This document shows positions 50,128 to 58,348 of a DNA stretch of 64,000 nt, in pieces. The stretch's first letter is position 1. The number at the start of each line of letters is the position of its first letter. Origin of the DNA: Mesotoga sp. BH458_6_3_2_1. GTDB lineage: Bacteria > Thermotogota > Thermotogae > Petrotogales > Kosmotogaceae. The stretch is taken from NCBI RefSeq assembly GCF_003664995.1, contig NZ_JFHL01000029.1:62001-126000 (forward strand). The letters are read 5' to 3'. The notes below the pieces were generated by a model. That model was not told the origin of the DNA and did not search any database. It saw only the letters and a program-made list of their open reading frames with translations. Position numbers and translations under genes: made by a program.

Positions 50128-51230
50128 TGAATCTCCTCCAACCCGCTCAGCCACTGGACAAGGCCGCGTATATTTCCGAATCCGAAAACGAGCTCATGCC
50201 CTTGAAGAAGCGAATAGAGCCGGCTCGGGTCTTTCAGCTTTTCCACGTTCTTGCTCTTCAGTATTCTTTGAGGAACAGGTCCTCTGACTATTATCCTGTC
50301 GAACTCTCTAATCATCGCTTCGAAGACGAGAGCTCTATCCGGCCTGTCGTCTCTAGAGTTGAAGAATCCGACGAGCGGTCTATCGGGAAAGTCCTGTCTT
50401 GCTTTTTTCAGAAGTAGAGAAGTAGAACGAATGTCGTTGGCCGCGAAAGCATTTGCCAGAACAGCATCTTCGATCCCGTCGCCGAGATGCAGATACCTGA
50501 ATGTTCCCACATCAGGCAGCGCCTCTCTCATTCCCTCAAATGCCTTTTCCCTGTCGAGGTCAAGTAGTTCCACAACCTTCAGTGCGATAGAAAGGTTTTC
50601 CTCATTTGGCACGAAACTGAATTCAGCCGTGTCTTCCACTTTCGGGGTGACAGTCACCAATCTAGTATTTATCCTAGAACAGTGGTTCTTGACTGATTCC
50701 ATTGCCTCGGACGAAACGTTTCCCAAAACGCAAATTCCGCCTGGAGTAATGGATAGAGAAAGCACTTCAGCCGTCTCGATTTCATCGGCCCCAATCTCTT
50801 CGATATGGTCCGGGTAAGAGTTCGTGATGACGGTAATGTCCGCTTCGACGATTCTCATGCTTGAAAGCTGCATCTCGGGTTTAATAGCCATGCATTCCAC
50901 AACCAATGCGTTGCAGTTGTCCCTCTCAGACTTCTTCAAGGCGAGGAATTGCTCCTGTATGTTTGCTGGACCGTGACGCACCACTTCGACATGTCTCCCG
51001 TCGGGGGTTATCCATAGAGGAACGGTCCCCGTCGTCTTTCCCAGTACCGAGAAGCCGTTTGCTTTGAGGGCCGAGTGAATCAGTCTTACTGTCTCGCTCT
51101 TGCCTCTGGTTCCGTTCACTTGAATAACTATTTTCAATCGTTTTCTTCTCTTTCTCGAGAGAATGTTCTCGATCACGAGAAAGAATAGCAGGATCGCCAA
51201 TGAGACAAGCGCCAGCAGCAAGTTTGTCAT
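50124..51230 (-). CDS. pgsB: Poly-gamma-glutamate synthase PgsB
   Basis: A 368-residue amide ligase of the Mur-ligase superfamily that joins glutamates through gamma-carboxyl groups with ATP. N-terminal membrane anchor (LLLALVSLAILLFFLVIENIL), ATP loop QVNGTRGKSETVRLIHSAL, then GKTTGTVPLWITPDG, LVVECMAIKPEMQ and TNSYPDHIEEIG, all typical of PgsB/CapB. Length matches the family (about 390). ATG 51230 overlaps the pgsW stop by four bases. PgsA/CapA, the usual third component, is absent from this operon. Confidence 0.93.
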   Translation of the reverse strand: MTNLLLALVSLAILLFFLVIENILSRKRRKRLKIVIQVNGTRGKSETVRLIHSALKANGFSVLGKTTGTVPLWITPDGRHVEVVRHGPANIQEQFLALKKSERDNCNALVVECMAIKPEMQLSSMRIVEADITVITNSYPDHIEEIGADEIETAEVLSLSITPGGICVLGNVSSEAMESVKNHCSRINTRLVTVTPKVEDTAEFSFVPNEENLSIALKVVELLDLDREKAFEGMREALPDVGTFRYLHLGDGIEDAVLANAFAANDIRSTSLLLKKARQDFPDRPLVGFFNSRDDRPDRALVFEAMIREFDRIIVRGPVPQRILKSKNVEKLKDPSRLYSLLQGHELVFGFGNIRGLVQWLSGLEEIQ

Positions 51231-52330
51231 TTCTTAATCATCCTTCCCGCGACAACGCAGAGGATCATAAGGAATAGAAAGGTCAAGGTCAGAGGTAACG
51301 AGTAACTATCGACAAAATATACTCCGCTGATTCCCGGCTCCGGAAGAGGAACGGGATCGATCGGAATCCCATTCTCCATCGCAAGGTCTCTAATGTTCAG
51401 CAGATGAATCACAGGCACACCGAGCTCTGCGAACTCAAAAATCAGTCCCCTTTCATCGCCTTCAGGGATCGAAGAGAACGCAGTAAGCAAACCGTTGTCG
51501 AGACTTATCGCTAGAAGTGTATTGCCAAAATTCGGCGCTGCCCCGCCCACGTTTACGAAAACAGAAGGCGGCCCTTCGGCCTCCTGGACATAGATCTCCA
51601 AACGTTTGTCGATGCTTGCCTGAAGAGGTTCTTCATATATGAAGGTCTTTCCGCTGGACAAAGCAATCTCAGTCATCAGTTCACGCGCGCCTGGGAAAAA
51701 CATCCCGCTTGCCGTATCGTAATTACCGCCCAGAGAGACCGCGATCAGACTGTCTTTAAGAAGTCCCGCCTCTACAAGTCTTTTCAGCATCATAACGAAG
51801 GTAAATTCCGGATGCGTTGCGCCGTGCTCTGAAGCGCCAATCGAGTAGATTACAAGGGGTTCGAGTTCCAGAACTTCACAGGCGCAGAGAGCGGCGAGAA
51901 GGAGCGCCGGGAAAGAACCGCTCGCTCCTATAGCTACGGGATCACCTCTCTTGAGATCGAGTTCTTCGAAGTACTTCACCAAGAGAGCCGCGAAGTCTGG
52001 ATTCGTCGAAGTTCTCTTTGCCTGCAGATTCCCGAGAGTAGTCGTTAACTCAGTGAATTCCGGTCCAATGAGCCCGGTCAGATTAGGGTCGACGGAGGGG
52101 TCGATTTCTATGCCAAGCGACTCCCGGAAAGTCGAAAGTTCGGCTATGGAAGACGCCATTAGTCGAGCCGCGGACAACTGGGCAGAGAAGTGAGGCGACT
52201 CGATCCTCTCCATTGAAAGACTGACGATGAAGAAGGCCGCTACTCCGAAAACGACGCCGAGCAATAACCATTTGAGAGAAATGTGAATCCGATTGAAAGG
52301 GACTCTGCCCACTGCATGAAAGTGTTTCAA
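51227..52330 (-). CDS. pgsW: Poly-gamma-glutamate system protein PgsW
   Basis: A 367-residue membrane-anchored protein with helices at about 19-41 and near the C-terminus (LPLTLTFLFLMILCVVAGRMI). The periplasmic part contains GPEFTELTTTLGNLQAKRTSTNPDFAALLVKYF, DPVAIGASGSFPALLLA, GASEHGATHPEFTFVMM and VAVSLGG-type loops, which match what I recall of the poly-gamma-glutamate system protein that accompanies PgsB-PgsC where PgsA is missing. The exact role (export, chain release or wall attachment) is not known to me. TTG 52330 follows GAGGAG by five bases and lies 18 bases after the OPT gene. Confidence 0.8.
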   Translation of the reverse strand: MKHFHAVGRVPFNRIHISLKWLLLGVVFGVAAFFIVSLSMERIESPHFSAQLSAARLMASSIAELSTFRESLGIEIDPSVDPNLTGLIGPEFTELTTTLGNLQAKRTSTNPDFAALLVKYFEELDLKRGDPVAIGASGSFPALLLAALCACEVLELEPLVIYSIGASEHGATHPEFTFVMMLKRLVEAGLLKDSLIAVSLGGNYDTASGMFFPGARELMTEIALSSGKTFIYEEPLQASIDKRLEIYVQEAEGPPSVFVNVGGAAPNFGNTLLAISLDNGLLTAFSSIPEGDERGLIFEFAELGVPVIHLLNIRDLAMENGIPIDPVPLPEPGISGVYFVDSYSLPLTLTFLFLMILCVVAGRMIKK

Positions 52331-52348
52331 AACAACTCCTCTATTCTA

Positions 52349-53971
52349 TTAGCTAACTGTTAGAACCCTGATTATCGCCAAAACTACTCCGGTTATACCT
52401 TCGCCTCCAAGAAGCCCCGACGACACTATCAAACCGGTCTCCTTCGATTTTGGCTTGACCTTTCCGACAATGAAGCTGATTACTCCTCCAACGAATGCTG
52501 CGGTAGATATCTCCATAGGGAGGTACATACCAATTCCGAGCGTCATCCCCGGCAGTTTCATCAGATAGATCAATATCCCGATCATCAAGCCGAAGAAAAA
52601 GGCCGGAGTATTCGGAAGACCACCGACCATAGTGGAAACGGCGTATGCCTGTGGCGCGGGCAGCTCCGTTCCCGGGCCCATTGTACCATAGGCTCTGAAC
52701 ATAATAAAGAGAACGATTACCGAGACTACTGCGCCAATTACTCCGCCGACCGTCTCGGCAATGATCTGAGCCCTTGGATTGGTCTTCAAAAGGTAACCGG
52801 ATTTGAAATCGTTGAGTACATCGCCCGCGAGGCCGCAAGCAACTGCAACTACTCCCGCTACCAAGAACGCTTCGATTGTGCCGAGGCTGGCGACTGACTT
52901 CACGGCGATAAGAATGATGATGCCGAATATCTCCATCGGATTGATGCCCGATTGCCCGGTAATCGAGGCGGCCATGGCCGTCGTCAGCCATACGCCGACT
53001 ATTGTAAGGAGAGAAGACACGAGAGTCATTTCCGTCAAAGTTGTGAGGAATAGAGCGATGGCTGCAAAAACCAAGGGTATCCAGCGAAGAGTCTTTATTC
53101 GCGATCCCTTCCCGCTGCTCTTGACGGGAAGGTAGATCTCTCTTGCCCGCGGCAAGATTCCCTTGAGCAAGATTCCGACTCCTGTGCCGACCATCAGTCC
53201 AATCCCGAGACTATCTTTGAAGGCCGTCGCAGAGCCGACATCTGCGAACCATCCGGCCGCAACTCCGACTGGGATCAAGAAGAAATAGCTTAGAACTGCC
53301 CCAAGGAACCACACTCCAGTGAAGAGCGGCCCGATTATGTAACCTATGCCGACGGCCATAGGCGAGATCCACATTCCAAAGAAGATGTTTCTAGAATACA
53401 GCCGAACCGAAGACCACGCCGAGGGAATCCATTCCAGGCCGTCCCTTACGGCGACAAATACTGCAGCGGCTCCCATGGTTGAGAAGAGATACTTTGCCTT
53501 CTTTCCTCCTTTGTCACCGGCAACGACTGTCTCATAGGAAGCCACACCCATGGGAAAGGGTAGCTTCTCCTTTTCAATGAAGTAACGCCTGATCAGTCCT
53601 GTGAAAATGACTCCCAGAATAGTGCCCGCCAGTGTGACGATTAGGAGCGACAGGAAACTTACTTCTGAGGAAGCTTCAAGAATCCAGATGCCCGGAACTG
53701 TAAAGGCCAGACCTCCAGCCACCATTGCTCCGGAAGACATCGCAGTGTGCGTAACGTTTATCTCGTTCAGGTTAGTCCCGCCCAGGGCCTTGAGTATTGC
53801 CAGGGACATCACTGCGACAAAGATGGTCGGCCAGGGAAGAGCCCCCATTCTCAGGGCGACGTACATTGAACTGGTAGTGATTATTATCGACCCGAGTGCC
53901 CCTATGACCAGGCTTCTGACCGTCAACTGCTTTGAGCTACCCTTTTCCAGCGATACTTCGTTACTTCTCAC
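52349..53971 (-). CDS. OPT-family oligopeptide transporter
   Basis: A 540-residue membrane protein with 14 or so segments. The OPT pattern is visible: GSIIITTSSMYVALRMGALPWPTIFVAVMS, FPMGVASYETVVAGDKGGKKAKYLFSTM, GVGILLKGILPRAREIYLPV, GLAGDVLNDFKSGYLLKTNPRAQIIAETVG and the terminal GLIVSSGLLGGEGITGVV. OPT proteins import small peptides or metal chelates with protons. Here it opens the poly-gamma-glutamate operon, suggesting a link between peptide uptake and polymer synthesis. GTG 53971 follows GGAGGG by seven bases. Confidence 0.9.
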   Translation of the reverse strand: MRSNEVSLEKGSSKQLTVRSLVIGALGSIIITTSSMYVALRMGALPWPTIFVAVMSLAILKALGGTNLNEINVTHTAMSSGAMVAGGLAFTVPGIWILEASSEVSFLSLLIVTLAGTILGVIFTGLIRRYFIEKEKLPFPMGVASYETVVAGDKGGKKAKYLFSTMGAAAVFVAVRDGLEWIPSAWSSVRLYSRNIFFGMWISPMAVGIGYIIGPLFTGVWFLGAVLSYFFLIPVGVAAGWFADVGSATAFKDSLGIGLMVGTGVGILLKGILPRAREIYLPVKSSGKGSRIKTLRWIPLVFAAIALFLTTLTEMTLVSSLLTIVGVWLTTAMAASITGQSGINPMEIFGIIILIAVKSVASLGTIEAFLVAGVVAVACGLAGDVLNDFKSGYLLKTNPRAQIIAETVGGVIGAVVSVIVLFIMFRAYGTMGPGTELPAPQAYAVSTMVGGLPNTPAFFFGLMIGILIYLMKLPGMTLGIGMYLPMEISTAAFVGGVISFIVGKVKPKSKETGLIVSSGLLGGEGITGVVLAIIRVLTVS

Positions 53972-54070
53972 GCTATGTCCCTCCTGTGAACCGACATAAG
54001 AGAAAGCCCGGGCAGGCTCTTCGGTATAGCAAAAATCTCTGCGCGATTTACTACAAGGAGAAGACCTCGG

Positions 54071-54595
54071 TCACTGTTCAAGACTATCGATCGGATCGAT
54101 TCCTATCGAGTTGAGCCACTCGACGGCAATCCTTCTCAAATTCTCGCTTTCGAATTCATACCAGGCGTCCTTGTATTCGCTGTGATGCTCGAGAAATGTG
54201 CGGAATTTCGAAAATGCCCCTCTTCCGGAAACCTCGTAAAGGACTTCATCCCTGATGCTCTCTTCTACTTTTGTGTAAATGAACTCTTCGATCAGAGCGA
54301 ATTTATCTCCCGAAGTAATCTGCGGTATGTCCTCGAATCTATCCGATTCATCGCTGCAGAACAAATCATAATAAGTGTACAAATCTTCGATTCTCATCCA
54401 TTTGTACCTCAAAAGGTCTTCAGTGATCTCTTCCCTTTCAATCTCGCAGTTCACCAATTCTTGCGGGAAACAATCTTCTTGATAGAAGATGATCTTACCC
54501 GCCTCTGTGTCGAGATACGATATCTCGTCGTACACTCTGTCGTCAACCTCCATCAAAGTGACTAACATATCGATGTCGATCGGCAGTCTCTTCAT
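54071..54595 (-). CDS. UPF0158-family protein
   Basis: A 174-residue soluble acidic protein. The signature of UPF0158 is present: LPIDIDMLVTLMEVDDRVYDEISYLDTEAGKII at the N-terminus, DRFEDIPQITSGDKFALIEEFI in the middle and GRGAFSKFRTFLEHHSEYKDAWYEFESENLRRIAVEWLNSIGI at the C-terminus. Function unknown; the family is widespread. ATG 54595 follows GGAG by four bases. It lies between the pgs and met operons on the same strand, about 100 bases from the former. Confidence 0.85.
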   Translation of the reverse strand: MKRLPIDIDMLVTLMEVDDRVYDEISYLDTEAGKIIFYQEDCFPQELVNCEIEREEITEDLLRYKWMRIEDLYTYYDLFCSDESDRFEDIPQITSGDKFALIEEFIYTKVEESIRDEVLYEVSGRGAFSKFRTFLEHHSEYKDAWYEFESENLRRIAVEWLNSIGIDPIDSLEQ

Positions 54596-54732
54596 CCTTC
54601 TCCACCCTTACGGGCAAAGCTCTTTTCTGGTCATTTCTCTTTGCCCGATACAAGTTTACAACATCCTTGCCCGGACGACGAAAGTGTGATGGTTCAACTC
54701 TGTAAGTCTCCTGCAGACCATGTAAAGCGGAG

Positions 54733-55365
54733 CTATTTTCGCATTCCTTTCGCCAGTCTTCCTCCGGTGAACTGGAGAAGCTGACTGATCGCCACGAGAA
54801 CGATCACAGCGTAGAGAACTACGTCCCACTGGAACCGGTAGTAACCGTAGTTGATCGCCAGCTGACCAAGACCTCCGGCCCCGACCGCGCCCGCTATGGC
54901 GGTGTAGGTCACGAGATTGATCAAGAGTACGGTTATGTTGCCGATCTGATCGGGCAGTGTTTCCGGTATCAGAACCTTAGTGACCATCTGCCACTTGTTC
55001 AGTCCCATCGAGTTTGACGAATCGATTATTCCCGAAGGAACGGCGTTGAAAGAATTCTCCGAAAGCCTAGCCATGAAAGGTATAGCTGCAATAGTAAGAT
55101 TGAAGATCGCAGCGTTCGGCCCAATTATCGTCCCCATTACGTTTTTCGTAACGGGAATCAGGAGCAACACGAGAATAATGAAAGGTATCGATCTGAAGAT
55201 ATTTACTAACAGGTCAAGCAGCGCATAGAGGCTTTTCAGCCTTCGCGATCTTGAACAGAGGTAAAGGCCTACACCAAGCGGAATACCGAGTAGAGTTGCC
55301 AGGAAACCGGAGAGAAGAAGCATGTATAAGGTTTCTAGCGTCGCCTTAAATATTTGTGAGAACAT
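54733..55365 (-). CDS. metI: Methionine ABC transporter permease MetI
   Basis: A 210-residue inner-membrane permease with five segments, the MetI channel of the MetNIQ importer. LYMLLLSGFLATLLGIPLGVGLYL starts the transmembrane domain; the EAA coupling loop is NSFNAVPSGIIDSSNSMGLNKWQMVTKVLIPETLPDQIG. Length is normal. Its ATG overlaps the metN stop by one base (TGATG), so translation is coupled. Confidence 0.92.
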   Translation of the reverse strand: MFSQIFKATLETLYMLLLSGFLATLLGIPLGVGLYLCSRSRRLKSLYALLDLLVNIFRSIPFIILVLLLIPVTKNVMGTIIGPNAAIFNLTIAAIPFMARLSENSFNAVPSGIIDSSNSMGLNKWQMVTKVLIPETLPDQIGNITVLLINLVTYTAIAGAVGAGGLGQLAINYGYYRFQWDVVLYAVIVLVAISQLLQFTGGRLAKGMRK

Positions 55366-56354
55366 CAGCGGACCTCCTCGAGAAAGAAGACGGAGTCTCT
55401 TAGTTTCTCTATGAACTGATCCTGTTTATGCCCGTCAATCGCGATGATCATTGTTCCGAAAGGCCCGTTCTTCAGCTCTTCGATCTTCCCGTACAGAATG
55501 TTGATCATTATATCGAACTCACTTGCTATCTCCCACAAGACGGGCTCGTGGGTACGCTCCCCCCAGAAGAGTACTCTCAAGAGTCTCTTCTGTCGCGAAA
55601 GAACACTTCTTTCCAGCTCGAGAGGGCTTCCAAAGTCGCTCACTTCATTGTTCTCGATCTTGACGAAGAATTCATGCGTAGGTCCGAAGAAGTGCAGCTT
55701 CCCATTCCGCAAGTACGCGACTCTGTCACAGGTTCTCTTGATGACATCCATATCGTGGGTGACCACCGCGAAGGTAACGCGGCGTCTTTCATTGAGGTTC
55801 ACCACGAGGTCGAGAAGTCTGCCCGTAGTCCTCGGGTCGAGGGCGGAAGTGGGTTCGTCGAGAAGAATCAACTTCGGATTCATTACAAGAGCGCGAGCGA
55901 TCGCAGCTCTCTGCTGTTCGCCGCCGGAGAGCTGAGAAGGGTAGGCGCCCAGTCTATGCTCAAGTCCGAGTTCGGAAACGATACTCATAACTCTTTCCTT
56001 GATCTCACTCCTGCTGACTCCCTGAATTTTCAGAGGGAAGGCGATGTTCTGGTAGACTGTTCTGTAGCGAAACAGGTTGTAGCTCTGAAAAACTACTCCT
56101 ATTTTCTTCCTGATGCTCCTCACTTTGCTTTCGTTAAGCCCGACTATGTTTTGGCCATCGAACATGATCGATCCGCTGTCCACCGGCTGGAGAAGGTTGA
56201 GCGTGCGGAGCAGAGAGGTTTTCCCTGCTCCAGACAACCCTACGATTCCGACAATCTCGCCCTCTTCGATGGAGAAGCTGACATCATCGAGGATCTTTCT
56301 CCTTCCCGATTTGTCTTCGAAAGAAAGGTTGAGTCTGTCAACGCTCAGTATCAA
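55365..56354 (-). CDS. metN: Methionine ABC transporter ATP-binding protein MetN
   Basis: A 329-residue ATPase of the MetN family. Walker A GLSGAGKTSLLRTL, Q-loop VFQSYNLFRYRTVYQN, signature LSGGEQQRAAIARAL, Walker B LILLDEPTSALD, H-loop VVTHDM. The C-terminal 75 residues form a NIL domain (RVLFWGERTHEPVLWEIASEFDIMINILYGKIE), the regulatory site where methionine binds and inhibits transport in E. coli MetN. It follows metQ by 11 bases. Confidence 0.93.
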   Translation of the reverse strand: MILSVDRLNLSFEDKSGRRKILDDVSFSIEEGEIVGIVGLSGAGKTSLLRTLNLLQPVDSGSIMFDGQNIVGLNESKVRSIRKKIGVVFQSYNLFRYRTVYQNIAFPLKIQGVSRSEIKERVMSIVSELGLEHRLGAYPSQLSGGEQQRAAIARALVMNPKLILLDEPTSALDPRTTGRLLDLVVNLNERRRVTFAVVTHDMDVIKRTCDRVAYLRNGKLHFFGPTHEFFVKIENNEVSDFGSPLELERSVLSRQKRLLRVLFWGERTHEPVLWEIASEFDIMINILYGKIEELKNGPFGTMIIAIDGHKQDQFIEKLRDSVFFLEEVR

Positions 56355-56365
56355 AGCATCAAACC

Positions 56366-57145
56366 TCAGAAAACGGGCACTACCGCACCATCGTACTTTT
56401 CGTTTATGAAGTCTCTTACCTTCTCCGACGTCAACACACTGATGAGAGCTTCGAGCCAGGCTGCATCTTTGTCAGTCTCTCGAATTGTGATTATGTTTGC
56501 GTATGGAGATTCTGCGCCCTCAATGAACTCCGAGTCTTTGACTGCATTAAGGTTTATGGTAAGCGCGTAATTGGTGTTTATTACGGCTCCGGCGACGGTC
56601 TTGTCGTCTGTGTACACCCTTGGAATGAATCCGGCCTCGATTTCCACAAAGGTCAACTGCTTAGGGTTTTCCTTGATGTCTAGAACTGTAGATTCCAGTT
56701 TTGAAGGATCCTTAAGTACGATAAGCCCGTTGTTGTGAAGGAGAATGAGCGCCCGCCCTTCGTTCGTCGGATCGTTCGGAACTGCGATCTTATCACCTGG
56801 CGCGAGCTCTGAAAGAGGTTTCTTGAGAAAGAACCCCATTGGTTCGACGTGAATAGCCTTTGCTGAGACCAAACCTTTTATTCCTCTTTGAGAAGTGAAG
56901 GACTCAAGATACGGTACGTGCTGGAAATAATTAGCATCCAGTTCCCCTGTGGAAAGGGCAATGTTTGGAAGAACATAGTCATTGAACACAATGATTTCCA
57001 GTTCGTAGCCCAGCTCGGCGAGGTCGGCCTTGATTACTTCCAGAATTTCGGCGTGGGGTACTGGAGTGGCGCCAATTCGGATCTTCGTGGTACCGAACGC
57101 AAATACGACTCCCAGTAAAACGATCAACACAAGAAACTTCTTCAT
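56366..57145 (-). CDS. metQ: Methionine-binding protein MetQ
   Basis: A 259-residue periplasmic receptor of the NlpA/MetQ family: signal peptide KKFLVLIVLLGVVFAFG, then IRIGATPVPHAEILEVI, LDANYFQHVPYLE and DPTNEGRALILLHNNGLI. It delivers methionine to MetNI. No lipobox Cys is present, unlike most MetQ proteins, so it should be a soluble or signal-anchored periplasmic protein. ATG 57145 follows GGAGGG by six bases; directly upstream stands an intrinsic terminator and a leader peptide frame, so expression depends on terminator read-through. Confidence 0.93.
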   Translation of the reverse strand: MKKFLVLIVLLGVVFAFGTTKIRIGATPVPHAEILEVIKADLAELGYELEIIVFNDYVLPNIALSTGELDANYFQHVPYLESFTSQRGIKGLVSAKAIHVEPMGFFLKKPLSELAPGDKIAVPNDPTNEGRALILLHNNGLIVLKDPSKLESTVLDIKENPKQLTFVEIEAGFIPRVYTDDKTVAGAVINTNYALTINLNAVKDSEFIEGAESPYANIITIRETDKDAAWLEALISVLTSEKVRDFINEKYDGAVVPVF

Positions 57146-57163
57146 ACAAATCCCTCCTGATAT

Positions 57164-57193
57164 AAAAAAAGGGCGTCTCCTTTGAGACGCCCT
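57164..57193 (-). terminator. Attenuator terminator in the metQ leader
   Basis: Transcribed strand reads AGGGCGTCTC-caaa-type loop-GAGACGCCCT followed by seven U residues: stem plus 57170-57179 with 57184-57193 (10 pairs), U-tract 57164-57170. It lies 11 bases before the metQ ribosome binding site, so it ends transcription before the operon unless disrupted. Confidence 0.9.
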
Positions 57194-57215
57194 GCTTCTA
57201 TTTTCTCAGGTACAG

Positions 57216-57296
57216 CTAAGCACCCGAAGAAACAAGGGCGTTGCCGTACATCATCATAGCTATTCTGTTTTTCTCTCTAAAAGTCTCTTCAGTCAT
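57216..57296 (-). CDS. Methionine leader peptide of the metQNI operon
   Basis: A 26-codon frame, ATG 57296-57294 to TAG 57218-57216, with GAGGT six bases upstream. It begins MTEETFREKNRIA and then has three consecutive Met codons (14-16) followed by YGNALVSSGA. The probability of three adjacent ATG codons by chance is low, and their place, just before the competing RNA stems and a terminator, is that of the control codons of trp, his or leu leader peptides. Shortage of charged elongator tRNA-Met would stall ribosomes there and permit metQNI transcription. I infer regulation; the peptide itself probably has no other function. Confidence 0.7.
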   Translation of the reverse strand: MTEETFREKNRIAMMMYGNALVSSGA

Positions 57297-57322
57297 AGGA
57301 AAACCTCGCGATTATTTAGCTC

Positions 57323-57352
57323 ATTATAGCCTATCGGCTCTTTCCAAAGCAA
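57323..57352 (-). promoter_or_regulatory. Promoter of the metQNI operon
   Basis: On the minus strand TTGCTT (plus 57347-57352), 18-base spacer, TATAAT (plus 57323-57328). Transcription would begin near 57316, about 20 bases before the leader-peptide ATG. Confidence 0.65.
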
Positions 57353-57391
57353 GTCGCTATTGTTAAGAAATCGCTCGAGACAGGCGTCGAA

Positions 57392-57766
57392 TCAGTTGAC
57401 CTCATTATAAGTGGAGACTCTTATGAACCGTTTGCCGTCATCTTTCTCTTTGTAGCAGGCTTTTAGAAGTCTGCAGCTGGTAGTCTTAGGGTCTTTGCAG
57501 ATCAGGAAGGTGAACGAGAGATCCTTCGCTCTTCCCTTAAGCAGTTCCATGCTTAATGTGGAAAGCAGGCTGTCGAGCCGCTTCTCTTCCTTCTGACCAT
57601 ACATTCTGGAATTCTCGTCGGTCTTCACCATTTCGTTCCAGAGATTCTCCGTGATAACCACAGGTAATTTGATTCCAACGCTCTTCGCATAAGGTGTAAC
57701 ATCAATCATGCCCCCATCCATTACACGAATCTTCGGGGATCCGACTGATGCTTCTCCGATGCTCAT
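57392..57766 (-). CDS. Small conserved-looking protein, possibly DUF6573-like
   Basis: A 124-residue soluble protein. The core GGMIDVTPYAKSVGIKLPVVITENLWNEMV resembles a family I recall as DUF6573 (DVT-x-A-x-x-xG-x-x-P-V-x-T-x-x-W), found on chromosomes and plasmids without known function. The middle is a charged helix, the C-terminus (FTFLICKDPKTTSCRLLKACYKEKD) has three Cys. I start at ATG 57766, six bases after GGAGGTG; the frame is open 23 codons further but without a binding site. AT-rich repeats gttatggtaataataac lie just upstream and may be an operator. Confidence 0.6.
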   Translation of the reverse strand: MSIGEASVGSPKIRVMDGGMIDVTPYAKSVGIKLPVVITENLWNEMVKTDENSRMYGQKEEKRLDSLLSTLSMELLKGRAKDLSFTFLICKDPKTTSCRLLKACYKEKDDGKRFIRVSTYNEVN

Positions 57767-57911
57767 TAATAGCACCTCCATAATAGTGTTATTATTACCA
57801 TAACATTCTAGAAAGGCGGTTGCAAAGGCAAACAAGAGACTCCCCGGATGTCTGGAGCTGTTTAGGCCGGTATTTCTGACAAAGCCTCTGGAAAGCGTTA
57901 CAATTCGAGTC

Positions 57912-58328
57912 TTAATCGCCGATTATTTTTATCAGAACTCGCTTTCTTCTCATGCCGTCCAGTTCATAGTAGAAGATCTGCTCCCATGGTCCAAAGTCAA
58001 GTCTTCCCTCAGTAACGGCTAACACCACTTCCCTACCCATAACGGTTCTCTTCAGGTGTGCGTCAGCATTGTCCTCAAATCCGTTGTGTTCATACTGTGA
58101 GTAAGGTTTCTCGGGTGCAAGCCTTTCCAGCCATTTTTCGAAGTCATTATGAAGCCCGGATTCATTGTCGTTGATGAATACACTTGCAGTTATGTGCATG
58201 GCGTTCACGAGCAGAAGTCCTTCCTGGATTCCGCTTTCTTTGAGTGCTCTTTCGACATCTGGAGTGATGTTGATTATCTCTCGCCTGGTTGCAGTGTTGA
58301 AAAAGAGTTCTTTCCTGTATGATTTCAA
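57912..58328 (-). CDS. YjbQ/UPF0047-family protein
   Basis: A 138-residue single-domain protein: [28 protein letters not shown], then [66 protein letters not shown] and a final strand [11 protein letters not shown]. The conserved His of AMHITASV and Asn-Asp-x-E are those proposed as an active site; some members have weak thiamine-phosphate synthase activity, but the real role is unsettled. The start is TTG 58328, six bases after a perfect AAGGAGGTG; the frame is open more than 100 codons upstream, but that part is out-of-frame sequence of the methyltransferase gene. It follows that gene by 20 bases. Confidence 0.88.
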   Translation of the reverse strand: MKSYRKELFFNTATRREIINITPDVERALKESGIQEGLLLVNAMHITASVFINDNESGLHNDFEKWLERLAPEKPYSQYEHNGFEDNADAHLKRTVMGREVVLAVTEGRLDFGPWEQIFYYELDGMRRKRVLIKIIGD

Positions 58329-58348
58329 ATCCTTCACCTCCTTATCGA

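Larger units (their letters stand above)
57164..57316 (-). ncRNA. metQNI leader RNA: putative methionine attenuator
   Basis: The 150-base leader can form two exclusive folds. Fold 1: GTACGGC (plus 57243-57249) pairs with GCTGTAC (57210-57216), with an inner CGCCC/GGGTG stem, leaving the terminator free to form. Fold 2: ACGCCCT (57235-57241) pairs with AGGGCGT (57187-57193), the 5' arm of the terminator. A ribosome stalled at the three Met codons (57249-57257) covers the 5' edge of fold 1 and should favour fold 2. A SAM-I core is not present. The pairing scheme was found by eye; energies are not computed. Confidence 0.65.

Noticed and set aside
55428-56570. 380-codon open frame on the plus strand opposite metN and metQ
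   Set aside because: It is antisense to two well-supported coding genes, has no binding site, and its translation looks like no protein family; it results from codon bias of metN.
57164-57316. SAM-I riboswitch upstream of metQ
   Set aside because: GATGATGTACGGCAAC vaguely resembles the GAUGA...GGCAACC core of SAM-I, but the conserved 5' half (AGGGACUGGCCC-type segment and P1 partner) is missing, and the sequence is better explained as coding for Met-Met-Met-Tyr-Gly-Asn.
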